From the NCBI RefSeq assembly GCF_000591055.1, contig NC_020388.1, positions 620,001-684,000 of the forward strand: a DNA stretch of 64,000 bases, in the 5' to 3' direction. Origin of the DNA: Natronomonas moolapensis 8.8.11. GTDB lineage: Archaea > Halobacteriota > Halobacteria > Halobacteriales > Haloarculaceae. The translations under genes and the position numbers were made by a program. Positions 16,931 through 26,267 of the stretch are shown piece after piece. Positions within the stretch are counted from its first letter, which is position 1, and the number at the start of each line of letters is the position of its first letter. The notes under the pieces were generated by a model. That model saw nothing but the letters and a program-made list of their open reading frames with translations, searched no databases and had not been told where the DNA came from.

Positions 16931-17758
16931 ATGAGCAATCGGACGGTACTGATAACGGGCTGTTCGTCCGGCATCGGCCGGGCCGCCGCGTACGCGTTCT
17001 TGGACGAGGAATGGCGGGTCTACGCCACCGCGCGCAACCCCGCCGATATCGAGACGCTCGGCGAGGCCGGCTGCGACATCGGCACCATCGACGTCCGCAA
17101 CGACGAGGACGTCCGTCGGGTCGTCGACCGGGTCGTCGACGAGGAGGGACGCATCGACGCCCTCGTGAACAACGCCGGCTACGGTCAACACGGTCCCCTC
17201 GAGGACATCGACGACGACCTGTTCGAAAAGCAGTTCGACGTGAACGTTTTCGGCCCGCACCGACTCGTCCGGGCGGCGCTCCCGCACATGCGCGAACGCG
17301 GGGACGGCACGGTCGTCAACGTCTCCTCGCTGGCCGGCCGGATCGCCGCGCCGGGGATGGGGGCGTACTCGGCGTCGAAACACGCCGTCGAAGGGTACAG
17401 CGACTCGCTGCGGCGCGAACTCGAACCACTCGGGATCGACGTCAGCGTCGTCCAGCCGGGGCCCGTCGAGACGGCCTTCCGCGACCGGGTCGACGACGAG
17501 TTGCGCCGGCTCGACCGGACCGACGCCTACGAGGACCTCTACGCGTTCCAGGAGGACGCGACCCTGCTCGGCGGCGACAGCCCTGTCGCCGTCCACCCCG
17601 CCGAGGTCGCGGAAGCGATCGTCGAGGCGGCGGTCTCGACCGACCCCGAACCGCGGTACGTCGTCGGCCGCGCCGCAGGGCTGCTCGCCTACGCGAGGTT
17701 CCTCCCCGATCCGGTCGTCGACGGGCTGTTCGGCGTGATCCGGCGATTCGGCTCCTGA
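16931..17758 (+). CDS. Short-chain dehydrogenase/reductase
   Basis: This is a 275-residue classical SDR: TGCSSGIG nucleotide-binding loop near residue 9, NNAG near 80, the catalytic Ser in NVSSLAG and YSASKH (Tyr-x3-Lys) near 142-147. The segment VQPGPVETAF is typical of the retinol or steroid dehydrogenase-like branch. TVLITG followed by ATARNP suggests NADP(H) preference. The substrate cannot be read from sequence. It is followed by the glycerate kinase gene with a single base between stop and start, so they are probably one transcript. Confidence 0.92.
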   Translation: MSNRTVLITGCSSGIGRAAAYAFLDEEWRVYATARNPADIETLGEAGCDIGTIDVRNDEDVRRVVDRVVDEEGRIDALVNNAGYGQHGPLEDIDDDLFEKQFDVNVFGPHRLVRAALPHMRERGDGTVVNVSSLAGRIAAPGMGAYSASKHAVEGYSDSLRRELEPLGIDVSVVQPGPVETAFRDRVDDELRRLDRTDAYEDLYAFQEDATLLGGDSPVAVHPAEVAEAIVEAAVSTDPEPRYVVGRAAGLLAYARFLPDPVVDGLFGVIRRFGS

Positions 17759-17759
17759 G

Positions 17760-19061
17760 ATGTTCGACCGATCCGGGACGCCGGCCGACTCGCCGGCGCA
17801 CGAACTCGCCCTCGGGTGTCTCGAAGCGGGGATCGACGCTGCACACCCGCGGCGTGCGGTCGCCCGCCACTGTTCGGTGGACGAACGCGACGGGACGCTG
17901 ACCGTCCGAGACGCCTGTTATGACCTCTCGGCGTACGACTCGATCCGGCTCATCGGTGGGGGCAAGGCCGCCGATGATCTCGCGGCGGCCTTCGAAGAGC
18001 TGCTCGGCGACCGGCTCTCGGGCGGCGTCGTCGTCACGGACGAACGGACCGCCGACCCGGACCGGATCGACGTGCTGGAGGGCGAACACCCGACGCCGGG
18101 CGACGGCAGCGTCGCGGGCGCGCGGGCGGTCCTCAACTGCGCCGCGGCCGCTACCGATCGAACGCTCGTCATCGGGGCGATCGCCGGCGGTGGGAGCGCG
18201 CTGCTGTGTGCGCCCGCGGCGGGGCTGTCCGCCGCCGACCTCCAGGCTGTCACCGACGACCTCCTCGACGCCGGGGCCTCGATCGACGAGCTCAACACCG
18301 TTCGACGGGCGTGCTCGTCGATCAAGGGCGGCGGCCTCGCCGCCGCCGCGAAGCCGGCGACGACCGTCGGGATCCTCGTCAGCGACGTCGTCGGCGGCGA
18401 TCCGTCGATCATCGCCAGCGGGCCGACGGTCCCGACCGAAACGGACCCCGACGCCGCCCTCGCGGTCCTCGCCAGATACGGCGTCGACGTCCCGGCCGTC
18501 GAATCGTTCCTCCGGGGAAGCACGCCCGAGGGGCCGGCCGACACCGACGTCGACACCCACGTCGTCGCCTCGGGCCGGGACGCGATCGACGCGGCCGTCG
18601 AGCACGCGTCGTCGCGGGGGTACCGGACGTGCGTCATCTCGACGCGGATCGAGGGCGAGGCGAGGGCGGCCGGCCGGCTCCACGCCGCGGTCGCCGCCGA
18701 GGCCGCCGACAGCGGCGACCCGGTCGAACCGCCCGCAGTGATCCTCTCGGGCGGGGAGACCACCGTCCGCGTGACCGGCGACGGGACCGGCGGCCCGAAC
18801 GGGGAGTTCGCGCTCGCGGCCGCGATGGACCTCCCCAATCCCGCCGTGTTGGGTGCCGTCGACACCGACGGGGGCGACGGCAGCACCGACGCCGCCGGCG
18901 CGCTCGTGGACGCCGGGACGGTCGACGATCCGGCAGCCGCACGCGCGGCGCTCTCGGACAACGACAGTTACACCTTCCTCGAATCCAGGAGAGCACTCCT
19001 GCGGTCGGGGGCGACCGGCACGAACGTCAACGACCTCCGGGTGCTCGTGGTTCCGGCGTAG
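17760..19061 (+). CDS. Glycerate 2-kinase (MOFRL/GCK type)
   Basis: This 433-residue enzyme of the glycerate kinase (DUF4147 plus MOFRL) family phosphorylates D-glycerate, usually to 2-phosphoglycerate, in the semi-phosphorylative Entner-Doudoroff or serine/glycerol routes. Visible blocks: IGGGKAADDL, IAGGGSALLCAP, SIKGGGLA, SDVVGGDPSIIASGPT, ILSGGETTV, GGPNGEFALA and TDGGDGSTDAAGALVD. Full length and intact. The start is one base after the SDR stop, suggesting a shared transcript and perhaps a hydroxy-acid/keto-acid pathway. Confidence 0.93.
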   Translation: MFDRSGTPADSPAHELALGCLEAGIDAAHPRRAVARHCSVDERDGTLTVRDACYDLSAYDSIRLIGGGKAADDLAAAFEELLGDRLSGGVVVTDERTADPDRIDVLEGEHPTPGDGSVAGARAVLNCAAAATDRTLVIGAIAGGGSALLCAPAAGLSAADLQAVTDDLLDAGASIDELNTVRRACSSIKGGGLAAAAKPATTVGILVSDVVGGDPSIIASGPTVPTETDPDAALAVLARYGVDVPAVESFLRGSTPEGPADTDVDTHVVASGRDAIDAAVEHASSRGYRTCVISTRIEGEARAAGRLHAAVAAEAADSGDPVEPPAVILSGGETTVRVTGDGTGGPNGEFALAAAMDLPNPAVLGAVDTDGGDGSTDAAGALVDAGTVDDPAAARAALSDNDSYTFLESRRALLRSGATGTNVNDLRVLVVPA

Positions 19062-19080
19062 CCGGCCCCCGCCTCGCGGC

Positions 19081-20142
19081 TCACTCCAGACAGCGCCCGA
19101 CCACCGCGAGCATCGCTTCGCCCTGGACCGCCTCCGCGAACAGCGGCACGCGCTTGACCTCCCGGCCGCGAAACAGTTCCTGGGCCCGCGAGAGGGCCTC
19201 GCGCTGGACCCCCCAGCGCCGACGACAGAACTCGCAGTGTTCGGTGTCGGGGGCGACGAACCAGTCGGCGTCGAGGTCCGCGACGGCAGTGAGGTCCTCG
19301 CTGACCCGGTTGACGACGACCGTCCGGACGGGGATGTCGAACCCCTCGAGGCGGCCGACGAGCCGTTCGCTCTCGGTGACGCTCATCTCCTCGGGGATCA
19401 TCACGACGCGGAAGTCCGTTCGTTCGGGGTCTTGGAGGGCGGCCCGGAGGCGTTCGATCCGCGCCGAGAGCTCCTCGAGGCTCGCGGTGTCCGCCTCGGC
19501 CGCGTCGTCGTCCCCGAAGAGCCCGCCCAGACTCCCGACCATACCCGAGATCGACTCCCGAACCGAGAGCAGCCGGCCGACCATCGAGTCCATCACCTCC
19601 GGGAGTTCGAGCAGCCGGAGGGTGTGCCCCGTCGGCGCGGTGTCGACGACGACGCGCTCGAACCGAGGATCGTCGAGATACTCGATGAGCAACTGCATCG
19701 CGGCGGCCTCGTCGGCCCCGGGCATCGCGCCGCCGCCGAGGGGGTGGCCCCCCTCGCCGAGCAATTCGCCGACGCCGCCGAGCGGGCCGTCCGCGCCGCC
19801 GTCCAGTGGGTCTCCATCGGCGCCCTCGCCGCCGGGGGCGAACGGTCCCTCGGCGGCCTCGGGGTCGATCTCGACGGCGAAAAGCGGCACGTCGTCGCGG
19901 ATCCGCGTCGGCTCCGCTGGGATCTCCGAATCGAGGGTGTCCGACAGCGAGTGGGCCGGATCGGTCGAGACGACGAGCGTCGGCGTGTCGCCGCGGGCGC
20001 TCGAGAGCGCCGTCGCGGCCGCGCAGGTCGTCTTGCCGACGCCGCCCTTCCCGCCGTAGAGGACGTACTCCGGGGCGTCGACGCCGGCGGGAAGGTCTTC
20101 CGTCTCGAGGGAGTCGACCGCCTCGACGGTGAGTTCGCTCAT
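19081..20142 (-). CDS. Get3/ArsA-family ATPase
   Basis: This 353-residue ATPase of the Get3/ArsA group has the deviant Walker A GKGGVGKTT (about 31-39), STDPAHSLSD (switch I), and VVDTAPTGHTLRLL (switch II). A C-x2-C pair in EHCEFCRR matches the zinc-binding dimer site of Get3, which favours tail-anchored protein targeting over arsenite transport. A Gly-rich, flexible insertion (about 105-140) lies where the client-binding region would be. It converges on the glycerate kinase gene and stands alone. No arsenic genes are nearby. Confidence 0.88.
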   Translation of the reverse strand: MSELTVEAVDSLETEDLPAGVDAPEYVLYGGKGGVGKTTCAAATALSSARGDTPTLVVSTDPAHSLSDTLDSEIPAEPTRIRDDVPLFAVEIDPEAAEGPFAPGGEGADGDPLDGGADGPLGGVGELLGEGGHPLGGGAMPGADEAAAMQLLIEYLDDPRFERVVVDTAPTGHTLRLLELPEVMDSMVGRLLSVRESISGMVGSLGGLFGDDDAAEADTASLEELSARIERLRAALQDPERTDFRVVMIPEEMSVTESERLVGRLEGFDIPVRTVVVNRVSEDLTAVADLDADWFVAPDTEHCEFCRRRWGVQREALSRAQELFRGREVKRVPLFAEAVQGEAMLAVVGRCLE

Positions 20143-20244
20143 ACCGGCCGTGGGAGACGGCGGTTTGTGTACCCGTCGGTACGGTCGCGCGGCGAAAAAT
20201 GAGTGTGTCGGAAGGTGTCCGGGCGAATCCGGAAGACGGACCGA

Positions 20245-20856
20245 TTACGCGGACAGCTCGGCGGTCTCGGTCGCGGCTTCTTGGACGTTCTCCGTGACGT
20301 CCTCGAGTTGCTCCTGAATCGCCTCGGCCTGGGACTCGAGTTGCTCCTGCATCTCCTCGCCGCGGGCTTCGACCTCGGCCTGCATCTCCTCGACGGTCTC
20401 CTCGAGTTCCTCGAGGGCCTCGAGCATCTGGCCTTCGACGTCCTCGTGGGCCTCAAGCAGGCTCGCGATCTGCTCGTCGAGCGCCGCGAGGAACTCGTCG
20501 AGCATCTCTTCGGCGGACTCGGTGCCCTCGTTGAGGCTGGTCTCGAATTGGTCTATGACCTCGTGTTGGCTCTCCTCGAGCATGTCGAGTTGGTCGTGCA
20601 TCATCCCGTGGACCTCGTCGACACCGCTGCCGGCGGGCATGACAGAGTCGACCGCATCGAAGTACGAGTCGACGCCCGAACGGACGAACTCGGTACCGCG
20701 CTCGGAGGCGTCGTGAGCGGGGCCGAAGCCGTCGACCATGGCGTCGTTGAGCTGTTTTTGCGCTTCGACGCTGCTCTCGATCGCTTCGTGAGTGCTTTCG
20801 ACGGCGCTGCGCTGGAAGTCGAACGCGAGTGACATCGGGGTGCTGTATTCGCTCAT
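20245..20856 (-). CDS. Coiled-coil protein, haloarchaeal, possibly phasin-like
   Basis: This 203-residue, highly acidic, helix-rich protein ends in a long coiled coil (about 110-200, with heptad-like EELEETVEEMQAEVEARGEEMQEQLE). The N-terminal part FDFQRSAVESTHEAIESSVEAQKQ resembles phasin-type sequences that coat polyhydroxyalkanoate granules, but this is a weak resemblance. Start MSEYSTPM is taken at 20856 rather than an upstream in-frame ATG at 20907, because the conserved block starts there. No pha genes are seen nearby, so the phasin idea rests only on sequence style. Confidence 0.6.
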   Translation of the reverse strand: MSEYSTPMSLAFDFQRSAVESTHEAIESSVEAQKQLNDAMVDGFGPAHDASERGTEFVRSGVDSYFDAVDSVMPAGSGVDEVHGMMHDQLDMLEESQHEVIDQFETSLNEGTESAEEMLDEFLAALDEQIASLLEAHEDVEGQMLEALEELEETVEEMQAEVEARGEEMQEQLESQAEAIQEQLEDVTENVQEAATETAELSA

Positions 20857-21235
20857 CGTGATTGCGTCAACGCCCCGGGAATACATAAGCGTGTCGGTGA
20901 CTACCACCAGATACCATTAGAATACATTAGTTGGGGGAATGGTTCGGAACCACCGGCCGACAGCGCTCATCGCCGCCGCCCCCATCGGCTCCGCAGTGCC
21001 GACATCGGTGTACGGGACCGCCTCCGTCTCAACGGGCAAACATACGGCTCCGACTCGTCGGGCGCGGGTGCACCCCGATACCACTCTATGAGGTGTCGAT
21101 GTCGACGGTCGGTGCCGCCGCCCGGGCGACGACAGGGTGTTGGGGTCGCGACGGCCGGGAGGAACGTCGTGACTGCGAGGCGTTTGTACTCGGTATTGAG
21201 CCACTCGACGTCCGGGCGTTTTCGTACGCCCGCCC
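20857..21235. other. Gene-free stretch between coiled-coil gene and scpA
   Basis: Open frames cross this 379-bp region on both strands, but they are Arg/Pro-rich products of GC bias with no motif. The probable promoter of the coiled-coil gene lies at its left edge. I see no RNA gene or repeat. Confidence 0.4.
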
Positions 21236-22255
21236 TCAGTCGTCGGCCGACGCCGATTCCTCGACTGCCCCACCCGCGGGATCGCGAATCCAGAGGTCCC
21301 CGAAGAGGTCGTCCTGTCGGAGTCTGACCTGCCCGCGGTTCGCCAAGAACAACAGTCCCAAGAACGTGTCGACGACGCCGCCGCCGGCCGTCCGGACCTC
21401 GGTGAACAACACCTCCTCGCGCCCCCGGTCGTAATGCGTCCGGAGTTTCCGGTAGACGTCGGCGACGATCTCCTCCATGTGCTCGTCGTGGGTCTTGCCG
21501 GTCACTTCCTCGGCCGTCGGCTCGTCGTCCATCCGGACGTCGTCGCCCGCGTGGTAATCGAGCGTCCGGGTCCCGCGGCCGTACCCCGACGGTGACCCCG
21601 AGGTGTCGTAGGTCCTGGACTCCTTCCACCACGTGTCGCGCTCGCGCTCGCGAAGATCCCGGACCAACTCGTCGAGCGTCTCCGGCATCCCGCGGGCGCG
21701 CTTGCGCTCGATCCGCCGGTCCATCTCGCGTTCGAGCTCGTCGATCGGGTCCGCCTCGAACGCTCGTGGCTCCTCGCCCGGCGGTCGCTCCCACGGCTCC
21801 GGGTCGGGGGCGGCGCCTTCATCGGGTTCGTCGTCGGTCCACATCACGTCGCTTTTCATCCGCAACAGCACCGACGCGTAAAACAGCGCCCGCCCCCCCG
21901 TTCGGAGATCCGAGCCGTCGAGCCGATCGAGGAACTTGTCGGTGACGGTCACCACGTCGATGTCCCAGGGGTCGATCTCCCCGTCCTCGGCGAGTTGGAC
22001 CAACAACTCGACGGGTTCGACCTCGTCGTCGGAGCCGTCCGGGGCCGAGACGTCGACCCCGGAAGGGACGGCGTCGTCGGGACCGTCACCACCGTCCTCC
22101 TCCGACGGCGATTCGGCCCCGTGGCCCGCGATGTTCAGCGGGATCTCGTCGGCCGTGCCACCGTCGGCCCGGAGTGGTGGGTGAGGCGAGTCTGTTGGCT
22201 CTTTCGACCCCGCTCGCTCTATCGAGGACTCGCTGCGCTCGTCCTCGCTAGTCAT
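21236..22255 (-). CDS. scpA: Segregation and condensation protein A (ScpA kleisin)
   Basis: ScpA is the kleisin that bridges the heads of an SMC dimer. The 339-residue protein starts with about 75 disordered acidic residues, then the kleisin N-terminal part EPVELLVQLAEDGEIDPWDIDVVTVTDKFL. A Pro/Glu-rich middle follows, and last a winged helix (HMEEIVADVYRKLRTHYDRGREEVLFTEV...VVDTFLGLLFLANRGQVRLRQDDLFGDLWI). Its start overlaps the smc stop by 8 bases, so SMC and ScpA are translated from one message. No ScpB gene is next to it. Confidence 0.93.
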   Translation of the reverse strand: MTSEDERSESSIERAGSKEPTDSPHPPLRADGGTADEIPLNIAGHGAESPSEEDGGDGPDDAVPSGVDVSAPDGSDDEVEPVELLVQLAEDGEIDPWDIDVVTVTDKFLDRLDGSDLRTGGRALFYASVLLRMKSDVMWTDDEPDEGAAPDPEPWERPPGEEPRAFEADPIDELEREMDRRIERKRARGMPETLDELVRDLRERERDTWWKESRTYDTSGSPSGYGRGTRTLDYHAGDDVRMDDEPTAEEVTGKTHDEHMEEIVADVYRKLRTHYDRGREEVLFTEVRTAGGGVVDTFLGLLFLANRGQVRLRQDDLFGDLWIRDPAGGAVEESASADD

Positions 22256-25200
22256 CCGCCGGCACCTCCAGACTCGAGAGATCGATCCCCGTCACCGCCG
22301 AGACGTTGTCCTCCTGCATCGTCACGCCGATGGCGCGCTCGGATCGCTCCAACAGCGCCGCGCGGTGGGAGACAACGACGAACTGGGCCTCACTGGCCAG
22401 CTCCTCGACCATCTCGCCGACCATCTCGGCGTTGGCCGCGTCGAGGAAGGCGTCGATCTCGTCAAGCGCGTAGAACGGGGCCGGGTTGTACCGCTGGATC
22501 GCGAAGATGAACGCCAGCGCCGTCAGGGACTTCTCGCCGCCGGACATCGCGTCGAGCCGCTGGACTGGCTTGTCGCCCGGCTGGGCCTTCATCGTCAGCC
22601 CGCCCTCGAAGGGGTCTTTGGGGTCTTCGAGGACGAGTTCGCCGCTGCCGCTCGAGAGCCGCGCGAAGATGTCCCGGAACTCCTCGTTGATACCCTCGTA
22701 GGCGTCCATGAACGTCTCCCGTTTGCGCGAGTCGTATCCCTCGATTCGCTCTCTGATCCCGTCGCCCTCCTCGATCAGGGTCTCGCGTTTGCCCTCCAAG
22801 TCGTCGAGTTCGGCCTCGACCTCGTCGTACTCGTCGATGGCGAGCATGTTGACCGGCTCCAGCGCGTTCATTTCGCCCTCGAGCCGCGAAATCTCGGCCG
22901 TCACCGTGTCGTGGTCCGGAATCTCTTCGGGGTCGTACTCGTCGACCTGCGATTCGAGTTCGTCGAGTTCCCACTCGAGGCGCGATTCGGTGTCGCGCAG
23001 CTCCTCGAGGCTGGACTCGACGCGCGAGACGGCCTCTCGCTTCTCGTCGCGGGCCGCCTTCGCGTCCGCGAGCTCGTCTTTCAGCGCCTCGCGGTCGGCC
23101 TTGAGATCGGCCAGTTCGTCCTCCAGGTCGGCGACCGCCTCCTGTTTGGCTTCGAGCGTCTCCCGTTCGGCCTCTAAGTCGTCTTCGAGTTCGATGACGC
23201 GCGCTTCGGTCTCGGCCTTCCTGTTTTGGGCCGCCTCGATGTCGTCGTGGAGGTCCTCGATCGCTTCCTCGGCGTATTGCTTCTCCAGTTCGAGCTCGTT
23301 GAGTTCGCCGTCGAGTTCGCCCATTCGGTCCTCGAGCTCCGAGATCTCCCCGCGGATCGTCTCGGCGCGCTCCGTCAGCTCGGGGATCTCCGAGTCGGCG
23401 ATCTCGGCCTCCAGTTCCTCGATGTCGGCCTCGGCGCTCCGGATCTCGGCGTCGAGGTGGTCAATGTCCCCCTCGATTTCGTCCATCCGGTCGGCGACCG
23501 ACTCGCGCTCGGCCTCTATTTCCTCGAGTTCCTCGGCGAGCGCCTCGATCTCCGCCTCGGTCGCCTCGCGCTTCTCGTCGATCGACTCGATGTCGGCCTC
23601 GACGTCTCTGACCTGCTCGGCCGCGTCGGTCTGGCGGTCGCGGGCGTCGTCCAGCCGCGACTCGACGTCCCGGAGTTCCTCCCGGACCGACTGCTTTCGG
23701 TCCTCCAGTTCCGTGATCCGCTCGGCGACCCGCTCGAGCTGTCCCTTCCCGCTCTTCTCGAAGGAGTACCGCGAGCCGGAACTCGACCCGCCGGTCATCG
23801 CGCCCGACTTCTCGACGAGGTCCCCCTCGACGGTGACGAGCCGGAACTCGCCCATCAGGTCGCGCGCGGTCGCCATGTCCTCGACCACCAGGGTGTCGCC
23901 GACGACGTAGGCGAACACGTCGGCGTACGTCGGATCGAAGTCGATCAGGTTGTACGCGAAATCGACCACGCCCGGCAGGTCTGGGGGCGACGGCAGCGAC
24001 CGGCCGTGCATCTCCGTCATCGGGAGGAACGTCGCTCGCCCGGCGTTCCTCGATTTGAGGTGCTCGATACAGCGCTCGCCGACACCGTCGTCGTCGACGA
24101 CGACGTTCGCGAGGCGGCCGCCCGCGGCCGTCTCGCACGCGGTGGCGTATTCCGGGGCGACGCCCCCCAACTGCCCGACCGTCCCGTGGACGCCATCCAT
24201 GCCGGCGTTCAACACCGTCGTCACGGCCCGGCCGTAGGAGCTGTCGCCGCTTTCGCCCGCCCGCGCCTCGAGTTCGGCGTACTCGCCCTGCTTCGCCGAG
24301 ATATCGTCCTCGATGGACTCCAGTCGCTCCTGTAGCTCCCGCCGCTCGGCCTTCAGGTCCTCGACGACCTCGGTGATCGTCTCGCGGTTCGTTTCGGCTT
24401 TCTCGAGTTCGTTCTCGAGGTCCGAGCGTTCGGCCTCGAGTTCGGGCAGTTTGGCCTCCGCGGCCTCGATCTCGGCTTCGGTTTCGCGTTCCTCGTTCGT
24501 CCGCCGTCGGGACTCGTCGAGCAACCGATCCTGTTTCCGCTGGAGTTCGTTGCGCTCGTCTTTCAGCTTCTGGAGCGCCTCGCGGCGCTCCTCGAGTTGG
24601 TTTCGAACGGACTCGTACTCCGAATCGACCGCCTCGATCTCGGACTCGACCGACTCGAGGTCGACCTCTCTCTCCTGGACGTCGGCTTTCAGCGAGGACT
24701 TCTCGACTTTCTTGTTCCGGATGTCAGCTTCGAGTTCCTCGACGGTCTCGCCCTTGCGATCGATCGCGACGAACGCCTGTCGGCGTTCGGCTTCGGCCTT
24801 CTCGATTCGATCGTTTTCGGTATCGATTCGGTCCTCGATCCGGGAGATCTCACCCTTTATTTCCTCGATCTCGCGTTTGATCTCGAGCTGTTCGTCCTCG
24901 CCCTTGCGTTCGATCTCGGCGTTGAGGTCGGCGAGGTCCTCCTCGAGCCGCGTGAGGCGGCCCTGTCGTTCGTCGAGTTCGCGCTGGAGTCCCTCGAGTT
25001 CCGCGGCTCGTTCCTCGATCGACGCGCACACGTCCTCGTATTCTTCGCGTTTGTCCTCGAGTTCTGCGGCCTTGAGATACCCCTCGTACTCCTCTCTTTC
25101 CGATTTGAGCTGTTTGTACTCGAGCGCCGTCTCGCGCTCGTCGGCCAGCCGATCGAGGCGTTCTTGTTTCTCCTCGATGCGGAGTTCGGCCTCGTCGACG

Positions 25201-25826
25201 CGCTCTTGGACGGTCTCGAGCTCGCCGAAGGCGTCGGCTTTTTTCGCGTCGAACTGGGCGACGCCGGCGATCTCGTCGATGATCTCCCGGCGCGATCCGG
25301 CGGTCATGGTGATGATTTCCGTCACATCGCCCTGCATCACGACGTTGTACCCCTCCGGCGTCACGCCTGCCTGCGCGAGCAAGTCCTGAATGTCCGAGAG
25401 GTTCACCGACCGGCCGTTGAGGTAATAATACGAGTAGTAGGTGTCCTCGTCGGTCTGTTTGACCCGCCGCCGTACGGAGATCTCCTCGATATCGCCGACG
25501 TTCTCGGACCCGGCCGCGGAGACGACCTGCTCGCGCGACAGCGTCCCGTCGGCGTTGTCGAGGATCACCTCGACGCTCGCCTCGCGCTCGCCGGCGAAGC
25601 CGCCCGCCTCGTCGTCGTGGCCGGGGTTGTAAATGAGGTCGGGTAGCTTCTCCGCACGGATGCCCGAGGTGCGGGCGAGCCCGAGCGCGAACAGCACCGA
25701 GTCGATGATGTTCGACTTGCCGGAGCCATTCGGGCCGCTGATGGTCGTGAAGTCCTCGTAGAGTGGAATTCGAGTCTTACGGCCGAAGCTCTTGAACTTG
25801 TCGAGGACGAGCGCTTTGATGTGCAT
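22248..25826 (-). CDS. smc: Chromosome segregation protein SMC
   Basis: This 1192-residue SMC ATPase compacts and helps segregate the chromosome. Order: N-terminal head with Walker [13 protein letters not shown] (about 32-43), coiled coil 1 (170-510), and hinge (about 520-680, with GGVAPEYATACETAAGGRLANVVV). Then come coiled coil 2 (690-1010) and the C-terminal head with signature MSGGEKSLTAL and Walker B PAPFYALDEIDAFLD. Full length, no interruption. It sits between a small coiled-coil gene 18 bases upstream and scpA, which overlaps its 3' end. Confidence 0.97.
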   Translation of the reverse strand: MHIKALVLDKFKSFGRKTRIPLYEDFTTISGPNGSGKSNIIDSVLFALGLARTSGIRAEKLPDLIYNPGHDDEAGGFAGEREASVEVILDNADGTLSREQVVSAAGSENVGDIEEISVRRRVKQTDEDTYYSYYYLNGRSVNLSDIQDLLAQAGVTPEGYNVVMQGDVTEIITMTAGSRREIIDEIAGVAQFDAKKADAFGELETVQERVDEAELRIEEKQERLDRLADERETALEYKQLKSEREEYEGYLKAAELEDKREEYEDVCASIEERAAELEGLQRELDERQGRLTRLEEDLADLNAEIERKGEDEQLEIKREIEEIKGEISRIEDRIDTENDRIEKAEAERRQAFVAIDRKGETVEELEADIRNKKVEKSSLKADVQEREVDLESVESEIEAVDSEYESVRNQLEERREALQKLKDERNELQRKQDRLLDESRRRTNEERETEAEIEAAEAKLPELEAERSDLENELEKAETNRETITEVVEDLKAERRELQERLESIEDDISAKQGEYAELEARAGESGDSSYGRAVTTVLNAGMDGVHGTVGQLGGVAPEYATACETAAGGRLANVVVDDDGVGERCIEHLKSRNAGRATFLPMTEMHGRSLPSPPDLPGVVDFAYNLIDFDPTYADVFAYVVGDTLVVEDMATARDLMGEFRLVTVEGDLVEKSGAMTGGSSSGSRYSFEKSGKGQLERVAERITELEDRKQSVREELRDVESRLDDARDRQTDAAEQVRDVEADIESIDEKREATEAEIEALAEELEEIEAERESVADRMDEIEGDIDHLDAEIRSAEADIEELEAEIADSEIPELTERAETIRGEISELEDRMGELDGELNELELEKQYAEEAIEDLHDDIEAAQNRKAETEARVIELEDDLEAERETLEAKQEAVADLEDELADLKADREALKDELADAKAARDEKREAVSRVESSLEELRDTESRLEWELDELESQVDEYDPEEIPDHDTVTAEISRLEGEMNALEPVNMLAIDEYDEVEAELDDLEGKRETLIEEGDGIRERIEGYDSRKRETFMDAYEGINEEFRDIFARLSSGSGELVLEDPKDPFEGGLTMKAQPGDKPVQRLDAMSGGEKSLTALAFIFAIQRYNPAPFYALDEIDAFLDAANAEMVGEMVEELASEAQFVVVSHRAALLERSERAIGVTMQEDNVSAVTGIDLSSLEVPADD

Positions 25827-25844
25827 TGGGGTGTGTCGTCCCGC

Positions 25845-26156
25845 TCAGGCCACGATAATGTCGTCACCCGTCGAGTTCGCCGTTTCGTCCTCCGCGTCGT
25901 CCCCGTCGGTGGTCTCGGTCTCCCCGTCTGCGGGGTCGGCTTCCGTGGCGAGTTCGTCATCGGCCTCGGCGTCGTCGTCCCGGGACCGGGACGTCCGGGA
26001 GAGCCGGCTCCCGAGGGCGTCGGGCTCGATTCCGGTCTCGTCCTCGATCGCACCCAATCGTTCTTTCGTCTCGACGAGTTCGTCCGTCAGCCCCTCGATG
26101 GTCGCTTCGAGTTCGCGCACTTTCGCCTCGAGTTCGTCGACTCGGTTCCCGGACAT
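25845..26156 (-). CDS. Small coiled-coil protein in the smc-scpA operon
   Basis: This 103-residue protein starts with one coiled coil (about 4-40, VDELEAKVRELEATIEGLTDELVETKERL), then a disordered Asp/Glu/Thr tail. It starts the smc-scpA gene string with an 18-base gap to smc. The family appears restricted to haloarchaea as far as I know; the placement suggests an SMC-associated factor, but nothing in the sequence proves it. A promoter-like AT run (TTTATA in the sense direction) lies about 20-28 bases before the ATG. Confidence 0.7.
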   Translation of the reverse strand: MSGNRVDELEAKVRELEATIEGLTDELVETKERLGAIEDETGIEPDALGSRLSRTSRSRDDDAEADDELATEADPADGETETTDGDDAEDETANSTGDDIIVA

Positions 26157-26267
26157 ACATCCGTTTCGTCCCCCCGCACGTATAAATCTGCGTCAGACAT
26201 TACCACCGAGCGGGTCGGGCCGCCGTCCTCGGGCAGGTCGGACCGCCGTCCTCGGGCGGATCGGGCC

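Noticed and set aside
20917-21273. 118-codon frame between the coiled-coil gene and scpA
   Set aside because: Arg/Pro/Thr-rich, no motif, no promoter, and it overlaps the scpA 3' end on the same strand.
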